Assembly: GCA_030684415.1 (NCBI GenBank)
Contig: JAUXNL010000234.1
Coordinates: 1-25,811 of the forward strand
Reading direction: 5' to 3'
DNA: 25,811 nucleotides
From: Moraxellaceae bacterium
GTDB taxonomy: Bacteria > Pseudomonadota > Gammaproteobacteria > Pseudomonadales > Moraxellaceae
Below the pieces are notes generated by a model. The model had not been told where the DNA came from. It was given only the letters and a program-made list of their open reading frames with translations, and did no database searches. Of the stretch, positions 1 through 7,111 are shown piece by piece (position 1 is the stretch's first letter; each line of letters begins with the position of its first letter). The position numbers and the translations under genes were made by a program.

Positions 1-389
1 CTCATGTTGTCCCACTCCCAGGTGTTCGACTGGATGGCGCTGTCTTTCATCCAGTCCCACTGGGCATGAAGCACGTTATGAGCGATTTCCATGTTTTCGA
101 GGATTTTCGCCGTGCCGAGCAACAAGGTGCCCAGGCCCAATACGCCGAGGCAACTGGCCCACCCGGCGAAGGCATGGCCCCAGGCGGGAATGAAAAATAG
201 CGCGGCATAAATCAGGATGCGTCCGCCGAGCGCCATACTGCGCTGGGTCTTGATCAGGCGCAGGATGTAGCGGCGGTCTCGTTCACCGCGTGAGTCCATC
301 ACTTCATCGCGGATGGCATCCAGCTCGCGGCCGAACTCTTCAATCTGTGCGGCATTCAGGTTGACCGGCAGGGCAGTGGGGGTGTTCAT
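1..389 (-). CDS. desB: Fatty acid desaturase, N-terminal part (DesB-like), cut by window edge
   Basis: Reading leftward from the ATG at 389-387, the visible 129 residues begin MNTPTALPVNLNAAQ. They contain a hydrophobic segment at about residues 55-95, followed by the first histidine box of membrane di-iron desaturases (EIAHNVLHAQWDW). The purine-rich sequence GAGGGAGAG lies just upstream of the ATG. The family inserts a double bond into acyl chains using electrons from a reductase. The gene begins 74 bp after the stop of a ferredoxin-reductase gene on the same strand, which is the order of the Pseudomonas aeruginosa desC-desB operon (acyl-CoA delta-9 desaturation at the inner membrane). The later histidine boxes lie outside the window, so completeness cannot be judged. 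The desB name rests on the N-terminus plus gene order. Confidence 0.8.
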   Translation of the reverse strand, partial: MNTPTALPVNLNAAQIEEFGRELDAIRDEVMDSRGERDRRYILRLIKTQRSMALGGRILIYAALFFIPAWGHAFAGWASCLGVLGLGTLLLGTAKILENMEIAHNVLHAQWDWMKDSAIQSNTWEWDNM

Positions 390-463
390 GCGCTCTCTCC
401 CTCTTGTTATGTGGCGGCACGATAGTCGGGATGTCGTGCTTTTCTGTGCATGTTGAAACGCAA

Positions 464-1585
464 TCAGATATCGATTTCGCAATCACCGGCGGCGGCGCAG
501 ATACATGGCTGTACGATGCTGCCAGTTTCGTTCACCAGTTGGCCGGTGCGCAGGTCGCGCACACAGCCAGACAGGAGTGTCGTGTCGCAGGCATGGCAAA
601 TGCCCATGCGGCAGCCGTGCGCAGGATTCAGCCCGGCATCTTCGGCAACACGGAGCAGACTGGTGGTGGAGTCTGCCGTGGCCATGATGCCGCCTCGCGC
701 AAATTTCACCTGGCCGCCGACGGCATCCGCCGGTACAGCGGCAAATGCCGCGCGGAATCTTTCCACATGCAGGCGGCGCGATAGACCATCGCGCTCCCAC
801 AACGCCTCTATTGCGCCCAGCATGTCTTGCGGGCCGCAGGCATAGCATTCACGCTCGCGCCAGTCCGGGCACAACTGGTTGAGCTGGGCTTCGCTGAAGT
901 GACGTTTTTCGCGTTGCTCCTCGCCCAGTTCGCGCGTGAAAACCGGCTGGAAGCGGTAGCGTGGGTGTTGCTGCGCGAGCGCTGCGATTTCCTTGCCGAA
1001 AATGACATCGAATTCGTGCGGAGCGTAATGAATATGAACGCTGTCAGGCAGGCGCTCCTGTGCGACCAGGCTGCGCAACATGCTCATGGCGGGCGTGATG
1101 CCACTGCCAGCGGTGATGAACAACGGCTTCACCGGTTGTGCATCCGGCAGATAGAACTCGCCTTGTGGCAGGCCGATGGGAAGGTAATCGCCCACTTTCA
1201 GATCACGCACGATATGGCGTGAAATGCGTCCACCCTCAATGACCTTGACGGTGATGGTGAAACAGCCGTCGTCACGTTCTGGTGCAGAAGAAATCGTGTA
1301 GGTGCGCGTGTAGTGCATGCCGCCGACCGGAATGCCGACGCGCACATGCTGGCCGCCACGATGGCCACGCCAGTTCAGGCCGGGCTTGAGGGTGATGGTG
1401 CGCGAGTCGCGTGTTTCATCCCAGACCTTGACCACGCGTGCCTGCAACTGGTGTGTCGTCCACAAGGGGTTGACCAGTTCTACGTAGTGCGACGTGCGCA
1501 GTGGGTAGGCAAACAAATCGGTGATGCGGCCAATGGCAGAAAGTACGGGGTTGGGACGCGGGTCCCGGGGTGCCTCGGAGGTCAT
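464..1585 (-). CDS. desC: Ferredoxin reductase-type electron donor for the desaturase (DesC-like)
   Basis: The 373-residue product begins MTSEAPRDPRPN. The open frame extends upstream, but the ATG at 1585 is preceded by GGGAG at good spacing and the usual family length fits this start. Domains in order: an FAD-binding barrel with the RTYTISS motif (about residues 90-100), an NAD-binding lobe with FITAGSGITP and the YACGPQDML motif, and a C-terminal 2Fe-2S ferredoxin domain with the cysteine pattern GCRMGICHAC plus a distal Cys (IVQPCIC). This three-part layout belongs to oxygenase/desaturase reductases that pass electrons from NAD(P)H through FAD and 2Fe-2S. It is followed by the desaturase gene, so it probably feeds that enzyme, as PA4889 does for PA4888. 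No DesT-like TetR gene is adjacent, unlike in Pseudomonas. Confidence 0.88.
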   Translation of the reverse strand: MTSEAPRDPRPNPVLSAIGRITDLFAYPLRTSHYVELVNPLWTTHQLQARVVKVWDETRDSRTITLKPGLNWRGHRGGQHVRVGIPVGGMHYTRTYTISSAPERDDGCFTITVKVIEGGRISRHIVRDLKVGDYLPIGLPQGEFYLPDAQPVKPLFITAGSGITPAMSMLRSLVAQERLPDSVHIHYAPHEFDVIFGKEIAALAQQHPRYRFQPVFTRELGEEQREKRHFSEAQLNQLCPDWRERECYACGPQDMLGAIEALWERDGLSRRLHVERFRAAFAAVPADAVGGQVKFARGGIMATADSTTSLLRVAEDAGLNPAHGCRMGICHACDTTLLSGCVRDLRTGQLVNETGSIVQPCICAAAGDCEIDI

Positions 1586-2067
1586 GGCGTTCTCCCTTTT
1601 TCCTGCTCGGCAGGGGGATGTTGTTATGGGGGTGGAACAAATGGCGCTAGCCTTTTCGGCGGCGGGCCTGCGTTTCAGTGTACGAGAGAAAGACCGCCTG
1701 TATGCACGTCTTGTCGTGATGTTCAGTGCCTTGTCGGGCATTTCTGGCTGTATATGGCGTCGCAAAAGTTGTCTGGCCAGTCACGCGTTTGCCTGCGCTG
1801 CAATTGAAGCGCAGGGGATGGTGGGGTGTCAGGGGTTTGCGGATGCGCCGTTTTCGGGCCTGGGGGGTGGTGCCCTGCGCTGCTGGGGTGGCGCGTTCGA
1901 GCCGTCGTTGTGGCCAGAATTCGGGTGGCGGACCTTGCCGGTTGTCTGCTCGCGTCGTGGCGGCATCCGTCAGCCGTGTACCGCCGGATGCGGATATCGC
2001 AGAATCCGCACTATGTCGTGCGCCGCCGATGCGCACGGACGGGAATGAATAAGGAGATCAGGGCATC
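1586..2067. other. Long divergent intergenic region between desC-like and diguanylate cyclase genes
   Basis: About 480 bp without a convincing gene. The open frames here are short, rich in Arg/Pro/Ala and lack start signals. The main visible structure is an inverted repeat at 1792-1815: 8-bp arms CCTGCGCT and AGCGCAGG around an 8-bp spacer GCAATTGA. It lies about 210 bp upstream of the desC-like start and could be an operator or part of an untranslated leader. A G-rich stretch follows on the plus strand (about 1815-1890). The diguanylate cyclase gene has its own AAGGAG at 2051-2056. Confidence 0.5.
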
Positions 2068-3009
2068 ATGAGTACACAGGCTCCGCTTGAGCCCGACGCC
2101 GCCGTCTACAAGACGTTGCTGGAGTCCACCAAAGCCATTCCCTGGCGCATCGACTGGAAAACAATGCAGTTCAGCTATATCGGCCCGCAGATTGAAGCTC
2201 TGCTCGGCTGGACACCCGCCAGTTGGGTAACGGTAGACGACTGGGCCAATCGCATGCATCCGGATGACCGTGAGACGGTGGTGAATTTTTGCGTGGCGCA
2301 ATCACAAGCCGGTGTTGATCATGAGGCCGACTATCGCGCCCTGACGCAAGACGGACGCTATGTGTGGATTCGCGATGTCGTGCATGTGGTGCGCAAAGAG
2401 GGCGAGGTCGAGGCGCTGGTCGGCTTCATGTTCGACATCAGCGAGCGCAAGAAGAACGAAGAAGAATTGTTGCGTTTGCAGCAAAGTTTTGAAGCGCTGT
2501 CGCTGCGGGATGGCCTGACGGACATTCCCAACCGACGCATGTTCGATCAGGTATTGGCGCGGGAGTGGGCCAGTGCCATCCGCAACAGCCAGCCGCTTGC
2601 GCTCATCCTGCTCGATATCGACTTCTTCAAGCAATACAACGATCACTATGGGCATGTGGCGGGCGATGATTGCCTGCGCCGCGTGGCGCGCTTGTTGGAA
2701 GAGGCGGCTTCACGACCACGCGATTTTGTGGCGCGCTACGGTGGTGAAGAGTTCGTACTGGTGCTGCCGGAAACCGATGCCGAGGCCGCGCTCACAGTAG
2801 CCGAGCGTTGCCGCCACCTGGTGCTGGAGGCCGCTATTCCGCATGCGACGTCGACGGTGGCGCCGCATTTGACGGTGAGCATGGGGGTGGGCTCTGTGCT
2901 GCCGACAGACCCAGGCGCCATGGGTGACTTCGTGAATGCCGTCGACAAAGCGCTGTACAAAGCCAAGCAGCAGGGGCGCAATGCTGTGGTTGCGCTAACA
3001 GCGGGCTGA
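2068..3009 (+). CDS. PAS-GGEEF diguanylate cyclase
   Basis: A 313-residue cytoplasmic signalling protein with no membrane segment. Residues about 15-127 form a PAS fold of the PAS_3/PAC type: the segment around WTPASWV, then DGRYVWIRDVV, then the closing VGFMFDISERKK. A short helical linker (about 128-145) leads into a GGDEF domain with DGLTDIPNRRMFD, the metal-binding LLDIDFFKQYND and the active-site motif GGEEF at 225-229. An RxxD inhibitory site (R216-P-R-D219) lies exactly five residues before GGEEF, so product inhibition by c-di-GMP is expected. The enzyme should make c-di-GMP from two GTP in response to a PAS ligand that cannot be predicted. AAGGAG precedes the ATG by 11 bp. The last codons form one arm of a very long hairpin. 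It appears monocistronic. Confidence 0.92.
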   Translation: MSTQAPLEPDAAVYKTLLESTKAIPWRIDWKTMQFSYIGPQIEALLGWTPASWVTVDDWANRMHPDDRETVVNFCVAQSQAGVDHEADYRALTQDGRYVWIRDVVHVVRKEGEVEALVGFMFDISERKKNEEELLRLQQSFEALSLRDGLTDIPNRRMFDQVLAREWASAIRNSQPLALILLDIDFFKQYNDHYGHVAGDDCLRRVARLLEEAASRPRDFVARYGGEEFVLVLPETDAEAALTVAERCRHLVLEAAIPHATSTVAPHLTVSMGVGSVLPTDPGAMGDFVNAVDKALYKAKQQGRNAVVALTAG

Positions 3010-3060
3010 AAAAGCCGGGGATGGGCGTTTTTCAGCCCGCTGTTAGCGCAACCACGGCAT
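2981..3060. repeat. 33-bp-arm hairpin overlapping the 3' end of the GGEEF gene (hairpin family copy 1)
   Basis: The arms at 2981-3013 and 3028-3060 are reverse complements over 33 bases with a single mismatch, around a 14-base loop (3014-3027). The left arm is the last ten codons and stop region of the cyclase gene. The inner part (3005-3036) runs GCTGAAAAAGCC, GGGGATGGGC, GTTTTTCAGC and can fold further through GCC/GGC. T runs on both strands give it the look of a bidirectional terminator. The core closely matches 23850-23880, and the arm motif resembles 11821-11860. Confidence 0.85.
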
Positions 3061-3071
3061 CGCTCCACGCT

Positions 3072-3099
3072 GAATCCATCACTCAAGCGGGATGGATTC
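3072..3099. repeat. Inverted repeat, 9-bp arms
   Basis: GAATCCATC at 3072-3080 and GATGGATTC at 3091-3099 are perfect reverse complements around a 10-base spacer. It lies between the long hairpin and the terminator that follow the cyclase gene. There is no T run, so it is not a classic terminator. Its function is unknown. Confidence 0.5.
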
Positions 3100-3159
3100 G
3101 CGACCCAGCCATTTCTGCCCGGGAGGCCGCTTGCTGAATGTTCCTGTACTTCTGTTGCG

Positions 3160-3196
3160 AAAAAAAAGGGAGTCACGGCAGTGACTCCCTTTTTTT
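3160..3196. terminator. Bidirectional rho-independent terminator
   Basis: The stem GGGAGTCAC (3168-3176) pairs perfectly with GTGACTCCC (3181-3189) around a GGCA loop. Eight A precede and seven T follow, so it works on either strand. It separates the cyclase gene (plus) from the secreted protein gene (minus), which converge here. Confidence 0.9.
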
Positions 3197-3264
3197 ATGG
3201 CTGCGAGCCATCCTGTATTCAAACCATTACTGGAGATAGTAGCGCATCGGTTTGGATATCATTT

Positions 3265-4182
3265 TCAGGATCCAATCACTTTTCCGCAAATATCCTTGGA
3301 ATTTGTGGGGAAGGGTTCTGTCATCTGTGCAGCATCAGTAATCAGTGTGCTGGTGATGGAGTTGCCCAGCATCGGTTCAGTGTTGGTGGCGCGTGAGTCT
3401 GCGCCAAGAATGAGTCCGATATGTGTCACTTCTGGTGGAAGTGCGCCGTGATAGCCCTGATCTACACCATTCAGCGTATATCCGATCATCCGAGTGTTCA
3501 TATTGATATATATACCCACCTTGTAGCCAGGCGGGAGCGGAAGATTGGTCAGCGCACCGTTTCCAAAGCTGCCGGCTCCATATTGTTCAGTATAGGGAAT
3601 GGTGATGGCAGTGTTGTTCGCGCCAGAGAATGCAGCAACGATCACGCGAAAGCGATAGGTAATTGGGGCGCTGGCGAGCATCACGAAAAGATTCTGGTTG
3701 CCGACAGATTCCGGAGTTTGCGGAACAAAGCTGTCGATACGCATTTCGAATGCGACGATACCCGAAGATGGGAGGGCAATATCACCCTGCTGGCCATCGA
3801 GTGCAGCAGTGACAAATTTGTTGCTAGCCGCAATGAAGTGTTTCTCTATGCTGGCTGTATCGTGGATGGAGTACGATGCAGTTTGCCCGCTGATGCTGGT
3901 AAATGGAGGATACGTCAGCGGCGTATATTGCTCCTGTGTTGCATCAAGTGGATATTGGCATGAGCAGTTTGCGACGTCGCCCTTCTTTGGTTTTTGTCCA
4001 TGTTTTTTTCCGGACTTGCTCCAGTCTCCGAAATTATGGCCAACGGGCTTCCAGTTTGCATGGATGGAGTTGAGCGGCTTTGATATTGCCGGTTTTCTTT
4101 CTGTCGATGGTTTACCGGAGGCGAAACTATTGCCGGCAGGGATGAGAGCAATGATTGCGGCAGCGAGTATGAATTTATTCAT
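3265..4182 (-). CDS. Exported protein resembling the DUF4882 family
   Basis: The product is 305 residues from the ATG at 4182. This start sits 6-7 bases after AAGGAA, while the in-frame ATG two codons earlier sits almost on the ribosome site. The first about 23 residues (MNKFILAAAIIALIPAGNSFA) form a signal peptide of the Sec type. A short Lys/Ser/Pro-rich segment follows, then a Cys pair (NCSCQYPLD) and a beta-rich body. Its pattern (FTSISGQTASYSI, GDIALPSSGIVAFEMRIDSF, PPGYKVGIYINM, IGYTLNGVDQGY, IGLILG) recalls DUF4882/lectin-like sandwich proteins known mainly from Acinetobacter. The assignment is from memory of the family and is moderate. The gene is visibly more AT-rich than its neighbours and stands alone, suggesting horizontal gain. 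Function is unknown; a surface or periplasmic role is inferred. Confidence 0.65.
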   Translation of the reverse strand: MNKFILAAAIIALIPAGNSFASGKPSTERKPAISKPLNSIHANWKPVGHNFGDWSKSGKKHGQKPKKGDVANCSCQYPLDATQEQYTPLTYPPFTSISGQTASYSIHDTASIEKHFIAASNKFVTAALDGQQGDIALPSSGIVAFEMRIDSFVPQTPESVGNQNLFVMLASAPITYRFRVIVAAFSGANNTAITIPYTEQYGAGSFGNGALTNLPLPPGYKVGIYINMNTRMIGYTLNGVDQGYHGALPPEVTHIGLILGADSRATNTEPMLGNSITSTLITDAAQMTEPFPTNSKDICGKVIGS

Positions 4183-4436
4183 CGTCATTTCCTTTTTGTT
4201 GATGACCAGCGCTTCATGCGAGGTGCTTAAGATGTTGATGGCCAATCCGTTAGTTGGCAATAATATTCTGGCAGACTTCATGTCTTACTCAGCCATTTTG
4301 CTGACTAATTGGTCGCTCTTTTGATTGGTCATATTGAAGTGAGTTTTTGAGGGATGATCAGTTCAACGCTTACGGAGTCAGGGTCTACGGCTCATCAAAT
4401 TGCATGATGATTCGTTCAACAGGATGAGCATTATCA

Positions 4437-4466
4437 CCGCATCCGCATCCGCATCCGCATCCGCAT
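4437..4466. repeat. Hexanucleotide tandem repeat, CCGCAT x5
   Basis: Five perfect consecutive CCGCAT units, followed by a partial unit. It lies outside any supported gene, downstream of the AraC gene and upstream of the secreted protein gene on the minus strand. Such tracts can change length by slippage. Confidence 0.85.
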
Positions 4467-4544
4467 ACGGCCCTGATTGCGACGCGGTGACATCCTTGTT
4501 TTCGTGGCAAGCCTTCAGGCGATCAGGTTTTTTGTTAAAAATGG

Positions 4545-4565
4545 CCCCGTACAGCGGGGTTTTTT
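4545..4565 (-). terminator. Rho-independent terminator after the AraC gene
   Basis: The stem CCCCG (4545-4549)/CGGGG (4555-4559) has a 5-base loop, with six T on the plus side and an AAAAATGG flank giving a T run on the minus strand. It lies about 20 bp past the stop of the minus-strand AraC gene. The stem is short but GC-pure. Confidence 0.7.
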
Positions 4566-4583
4566 CTTGCCCGCAAAACACCC

Positions 4584-5615
4584 TCAGCGTTCGCCTTCGC
4601 GGAATTCGCTCGGCGTCATGCCGGTCCAGCGGCGAAAGGTGCGGCTGAAATTCGAGGTGTCTTCGTAGCCCAGGCGTTCGGCCACGGCCTCCACGCTGGT
4701 GTCGGTCTGTAGCAGCAGCCAGCAGGCCAGTTCTTCGCGCACGGCGTCCAGCAACTGCTGGTAGGTACTGCCTTCCTCGCGCAGGTGGCGGATCAGCGTG
4801 CGTGACGACACATTTTCCTGCGTCGCCATTTCCACAATCGACGGATAGTGGCCCGTGCAGCGCGCAAGCCGCGACTGCACGCGCTGTGTCACGCTGCCGC
4901 CTTGCTGTTGTTGTTGCCACTGGCGCTCACATTCGCGTTCGGCCACGCGCAGTGCTTCATTGTCGAAAGAAAGGTTGGAGCGTTGCAGAAAGCCTTCGGG
5001 CAGCGTGGCGCAGAGCCGCGGCTGGCCAAAGCGGTTGTGCGCCACCAGTCGCCGGTATTCCGGCGCCCAGTCGGGGGCGGGGAAGGGCCAGTCGATGCTC
5101 ACCCCTGTGTGCAGCGGCTGGCCGGTGACGGCTTCCAGCAGGCGGAGCAGCGTGGCGGTGAGATAGCCCAGCATGAATTCGCGCAGCGCCGGCACCTCGA
5201 TGTGTTCGATGGCCACAATGCAGGCCGCGGCGCCGGGCTCTATCGCCACACCGTAAATGCGCTGGCGCAGCGGCATGTAGCGCTGACAGAGCAGCAGCGC
5301 CTCTTCCACGTTGCGGCTGGCGGCCACGGCCTGGCCCAGCGCGCCGTGCAGCGAGAGTTGCGCGTTGATGCCGACCTCCAGCCCTAGCCAAGGGCAGCCG
5401 CTCAAGGCCAGCGCATGCGCCACCAGCCGACGGAACTGCTCGAAGCTCAGGAAGCGGTTGTCGGCATGCAGCGTGTCCCAGTCCAGACGGGTGCCGGCGG
5501 TGATGTCGGCCGCGCTGAAGCCGCGCCGTACCAGCTCGGCACAGAGCAGGCGCGCGTACACCGGGTGGATGGCAGGCTGCAGCCAATGGTCGGGCGTCGG
5601 GGGCAGGGCGGTCAT
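4584..5615 (-). CDS. AraC-family transcriptional regulator next to alkB
   Basis: The product is 343 residues from ATG 5615 (MTALPPTPDHWLQ). A longer frame begins at 5675, but its extra residues cover a probable operator repeat, so the shorter start is preferred; neither has a strong ribosome site. The N-terminal about 200 residues match the Arabinose_bd/PF12625-type sensing domain (LSLHGALGQAVAASRNVEEAL). The C-terminal about 100 residues hold two helix-turn-helix units, with the second reading VEAVAERLGYEDTSNFSRTF and RRWTGMTPSEFRE, the AraC signature. It is divergent from alkB, so it probably activates alkane hydroxylase expression in response to an alkane or fatty-acid-related ligand. The ligand is inferred, not seen. 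Similar AraC/alkB pairs occur in alkane degraders. Confidence 0.88.
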   Translation of the reverse strand: MTALPPTPDHWLQPAIHPVYARLLCAELVRRGFSAADITAGTRLDWDTLHADNRFLSFEQFRRLVAHALALSGCPWLGLEVGINAQLSLHGALGQAVAASRNVEEALLLCQRYMPLRQRIYGVAIEPGAAACIVAIEHIEVPALREFMLGYLTATLLRLLEAVTGQPLHTGVSIDWPFPAPDWAPEYRRLVAHNRFGQPRLCATLPEGFLQRSNLSFDNEALRVAERECERQWQQQQQGGSVTQRVQSRLARCTGHYPSIVEMATQENVSSRTLIRHLREEGSTYQQLLDAVREELACWLLLQTDTSVEAVAERLGYEDTSNFSRTFRRWTGMTPSEFREGER

Positions 5616-5640
5616 GGCGGAGCCGGCGGTAGGGAGTGTC

Positions 5641-5718
5641 GCGGAGTTTGTCACCAAATGACGAATTGATGCCATCTTCTGCGGTTATTTCGGGCGGTCG
5701 TTCAGCGGAGTCTGTCAC
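5641..5718. promoter_or_regulatory. Direct-repeat candidate operator between AraC regulator and alkB
   Basis: GCGGAGTTTGTCAC at 5641-5654 and GCGGAGTCTGTCAC at 5705-5718 differ at one base of 14 and lie 64 bp apart (about six helical turns) in the same orientation. AraC proteins typically bind direct repeats, and the second copy lies 36 bp upstream of the alkB start. Binding is inferred. Confidence 0.55.
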
Positions 5719-5753
5719 TGTCCCGCGCTGTCGCGCTGCTACAGGAGCCCCCC

Positions 5754-6959
5754 ATGACCACGACGAGCCTGTCCTCTACTCACGGCAAGACCCACGCCGC
5801 CACCGAGCCCTACCGTGACCGCAAGCGTTACGCCTGGCTGCTGTCGGTGATTGCGCCGCTGGCCGCGCCCGCCGGTCCCTGGCTTTACCTGCAGACCGGC
5901 CAGACCGTCTGGCTCTGGGCCTTCCTCGCGTTTTTCTATTTCGGCATTCCGCTCCTGGACCGTCTGTTCGGCGAAGACCGCAGCAATCCACCCGAATCGG
6001 CCGTGCCCGCGCTCGAAGCCGATAGCTATTACCGTTACATCACCTGGGCGGTGGTGCCGATCCTCTGGCTCAGTTTCATTTACAACGTGGTGTTCCTCGC
6101 CACGCACGAACTGCCCTGGTACCTGTGGCTGCTGGTGGTGATCACCACCGGTAACGTGCTCGGTTTCGGTCTGAACCTTGGTCACGAGCTGGGCCACAAA
6201 AAGAGCTGGCTGGCACGCAAGCTGGCGCTGCTCACGCTGGCGCTGGGCGGCTACGGGCACTTCAGCGTCGAGCACAACCGCGGCCACCATCGCTGGGTGG
6301 CCACACCGGAAGATCCGGCCAGCTCGCGCATGGGCGAGAGCATCTGGCGCTTCGTGTTCCGCGAAATGCCGGGCGCTTTCTTCCGCGCCTGGGACCTGGA
6401 AGCCGAGCGTCTGGAGCGCAGTGGCAAGTCTGAGTGGAGCCTCGGTAATGAAATCGTGCAGGCGGGGCTCGTCACCTTCGTGCTCTACGGCACGCTGATC
6501 GCGTTCTTCGGCACGCCGATGATTCCGCTGCTGATGGCGGTGGCGTTCTGGGGCGCCTTCCAGCTCACCTCGGCGAATTACATCGAGCACTATGGCCTTG
6601 TGCGCAAAAAGCTGGACAACGGCCGCTACGAGATGACACGCCCGCAGCACAGTTGGAACAGCAACCACATCGCCAGCAACCTGGCGCTGTTCCACCTGCA
6701 GCGCCACTCCGACCATCACGCCAACCCCACGCGCTCGTATCAGTCCTTGCGCGATTTTCCGGAGCTGCCGACGCTGCCGGTCGGTTACTTCGGCATGTTC
6801 CTCTTGGCCTATGTGCCACCGCTGTGGTTCCGCGTGATGGACCGTCGCCTGATCGAGGCTGTAGGTGGCGATGCGTCGCGCATCAACTTTGAGCCGGCGA
6901 AGCGCGCACGACTGATGCGCCGTTACGGCCTGCGGGAGGTTGTGGCGCCGGCCGCCTAA
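5754..6959 (+). CDS. alkB: Alkane 1-monooxygenase (AlkB)
   Basis: A 401-residue integral membrane non-haem di-iron hydroxylase that converts n-alkanes to 1-alkanols using rubredoxin-delivered electrons. All diagnostic motifs are present: Hist-1 HELGHK at 144-149, Hist-2 EHNRGHHRWVATPEDPAS at 173-190, the NYIEHYGL (HYG) motif near 275-282 and Hist-3 LQRHSDHHANPTRSY at 315-329. Six or so hydrophobic segments lie before and between them. Length is normal for the family. CAGGAG sits six bases before the ATG. No rubredoxin, rubredoxin reductase or alcohol dehydrogenase gene is adjacent, so electron transfer partners must be encoded elsewhere. The divergent AraC gene is the probable regulator. Confidence 0.97.
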   Translation: MTTTSLSSTHGKTHAATEPYRDRKRYAWLLSVIAPLAAPAGPWLYLQTGQTVWLWAFLAFFYFGIPLLDRLFGEDRSNPPESAVPALEADSYYRYITWAVVPILWLSFIYNVVFLATHELPWYLWLLVVITTGNVLGFGLNLGHELGHKKSWLARKLALLTLALGGYGHFSVEHNRGHHRWVATPEDPASSRMGESIWRFVFREMPGAFFRAWDLEAERLERSGKSEWSLGNEIVQAGLVTFVLYGTLIAFFGTPMIPLLMAVAFWGAFQLTSANYIEHYGLVRKKLDNGRYEMTRPQHSWNSNHIASNLALFHLQRHSDHHANPTRSYQSLRDFPELPTLPVGYFGMFLLAYVPPLWFRVMDRRLIEAVGGDASRINFEPAKRARLMRRYGLREVVAPAA

Positions 6960-7111
6960 GTCCTCCAGGGAGTGGCGCTGACATGACGGGTCAGTGTTGT
7001 GGCGGCGCTGAAAACTCCGCTCACCAAGGCCCGCGGGCGGCGCAGCCGAATGCGGGCCTGCGGCGCCCTGTCTGCGCAGGGATGACAGCAGACAACGCGT
7101 GCAGCGGTTTC

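Larger units (their letters stand above)
4183..4583. other. AT-rich intergenic region with hexamer tract and terminator
   Basis: About 400 bp between two minus-strand genes, holding the presumed promoter of the secreted protein gene, a five-unit CCGCAT tract and the AraC gene terminator (both listed separately). No convincing open frame is seen. Confidence 0.5.

Noticed and set aside
1647..2036. Arg/Thr-rich 129-codon minus-strand frame upstream of desC
   Set aside because: No ribosome site, no recognised motif, and a composition typical of a chance frame in GC-rich DNA.
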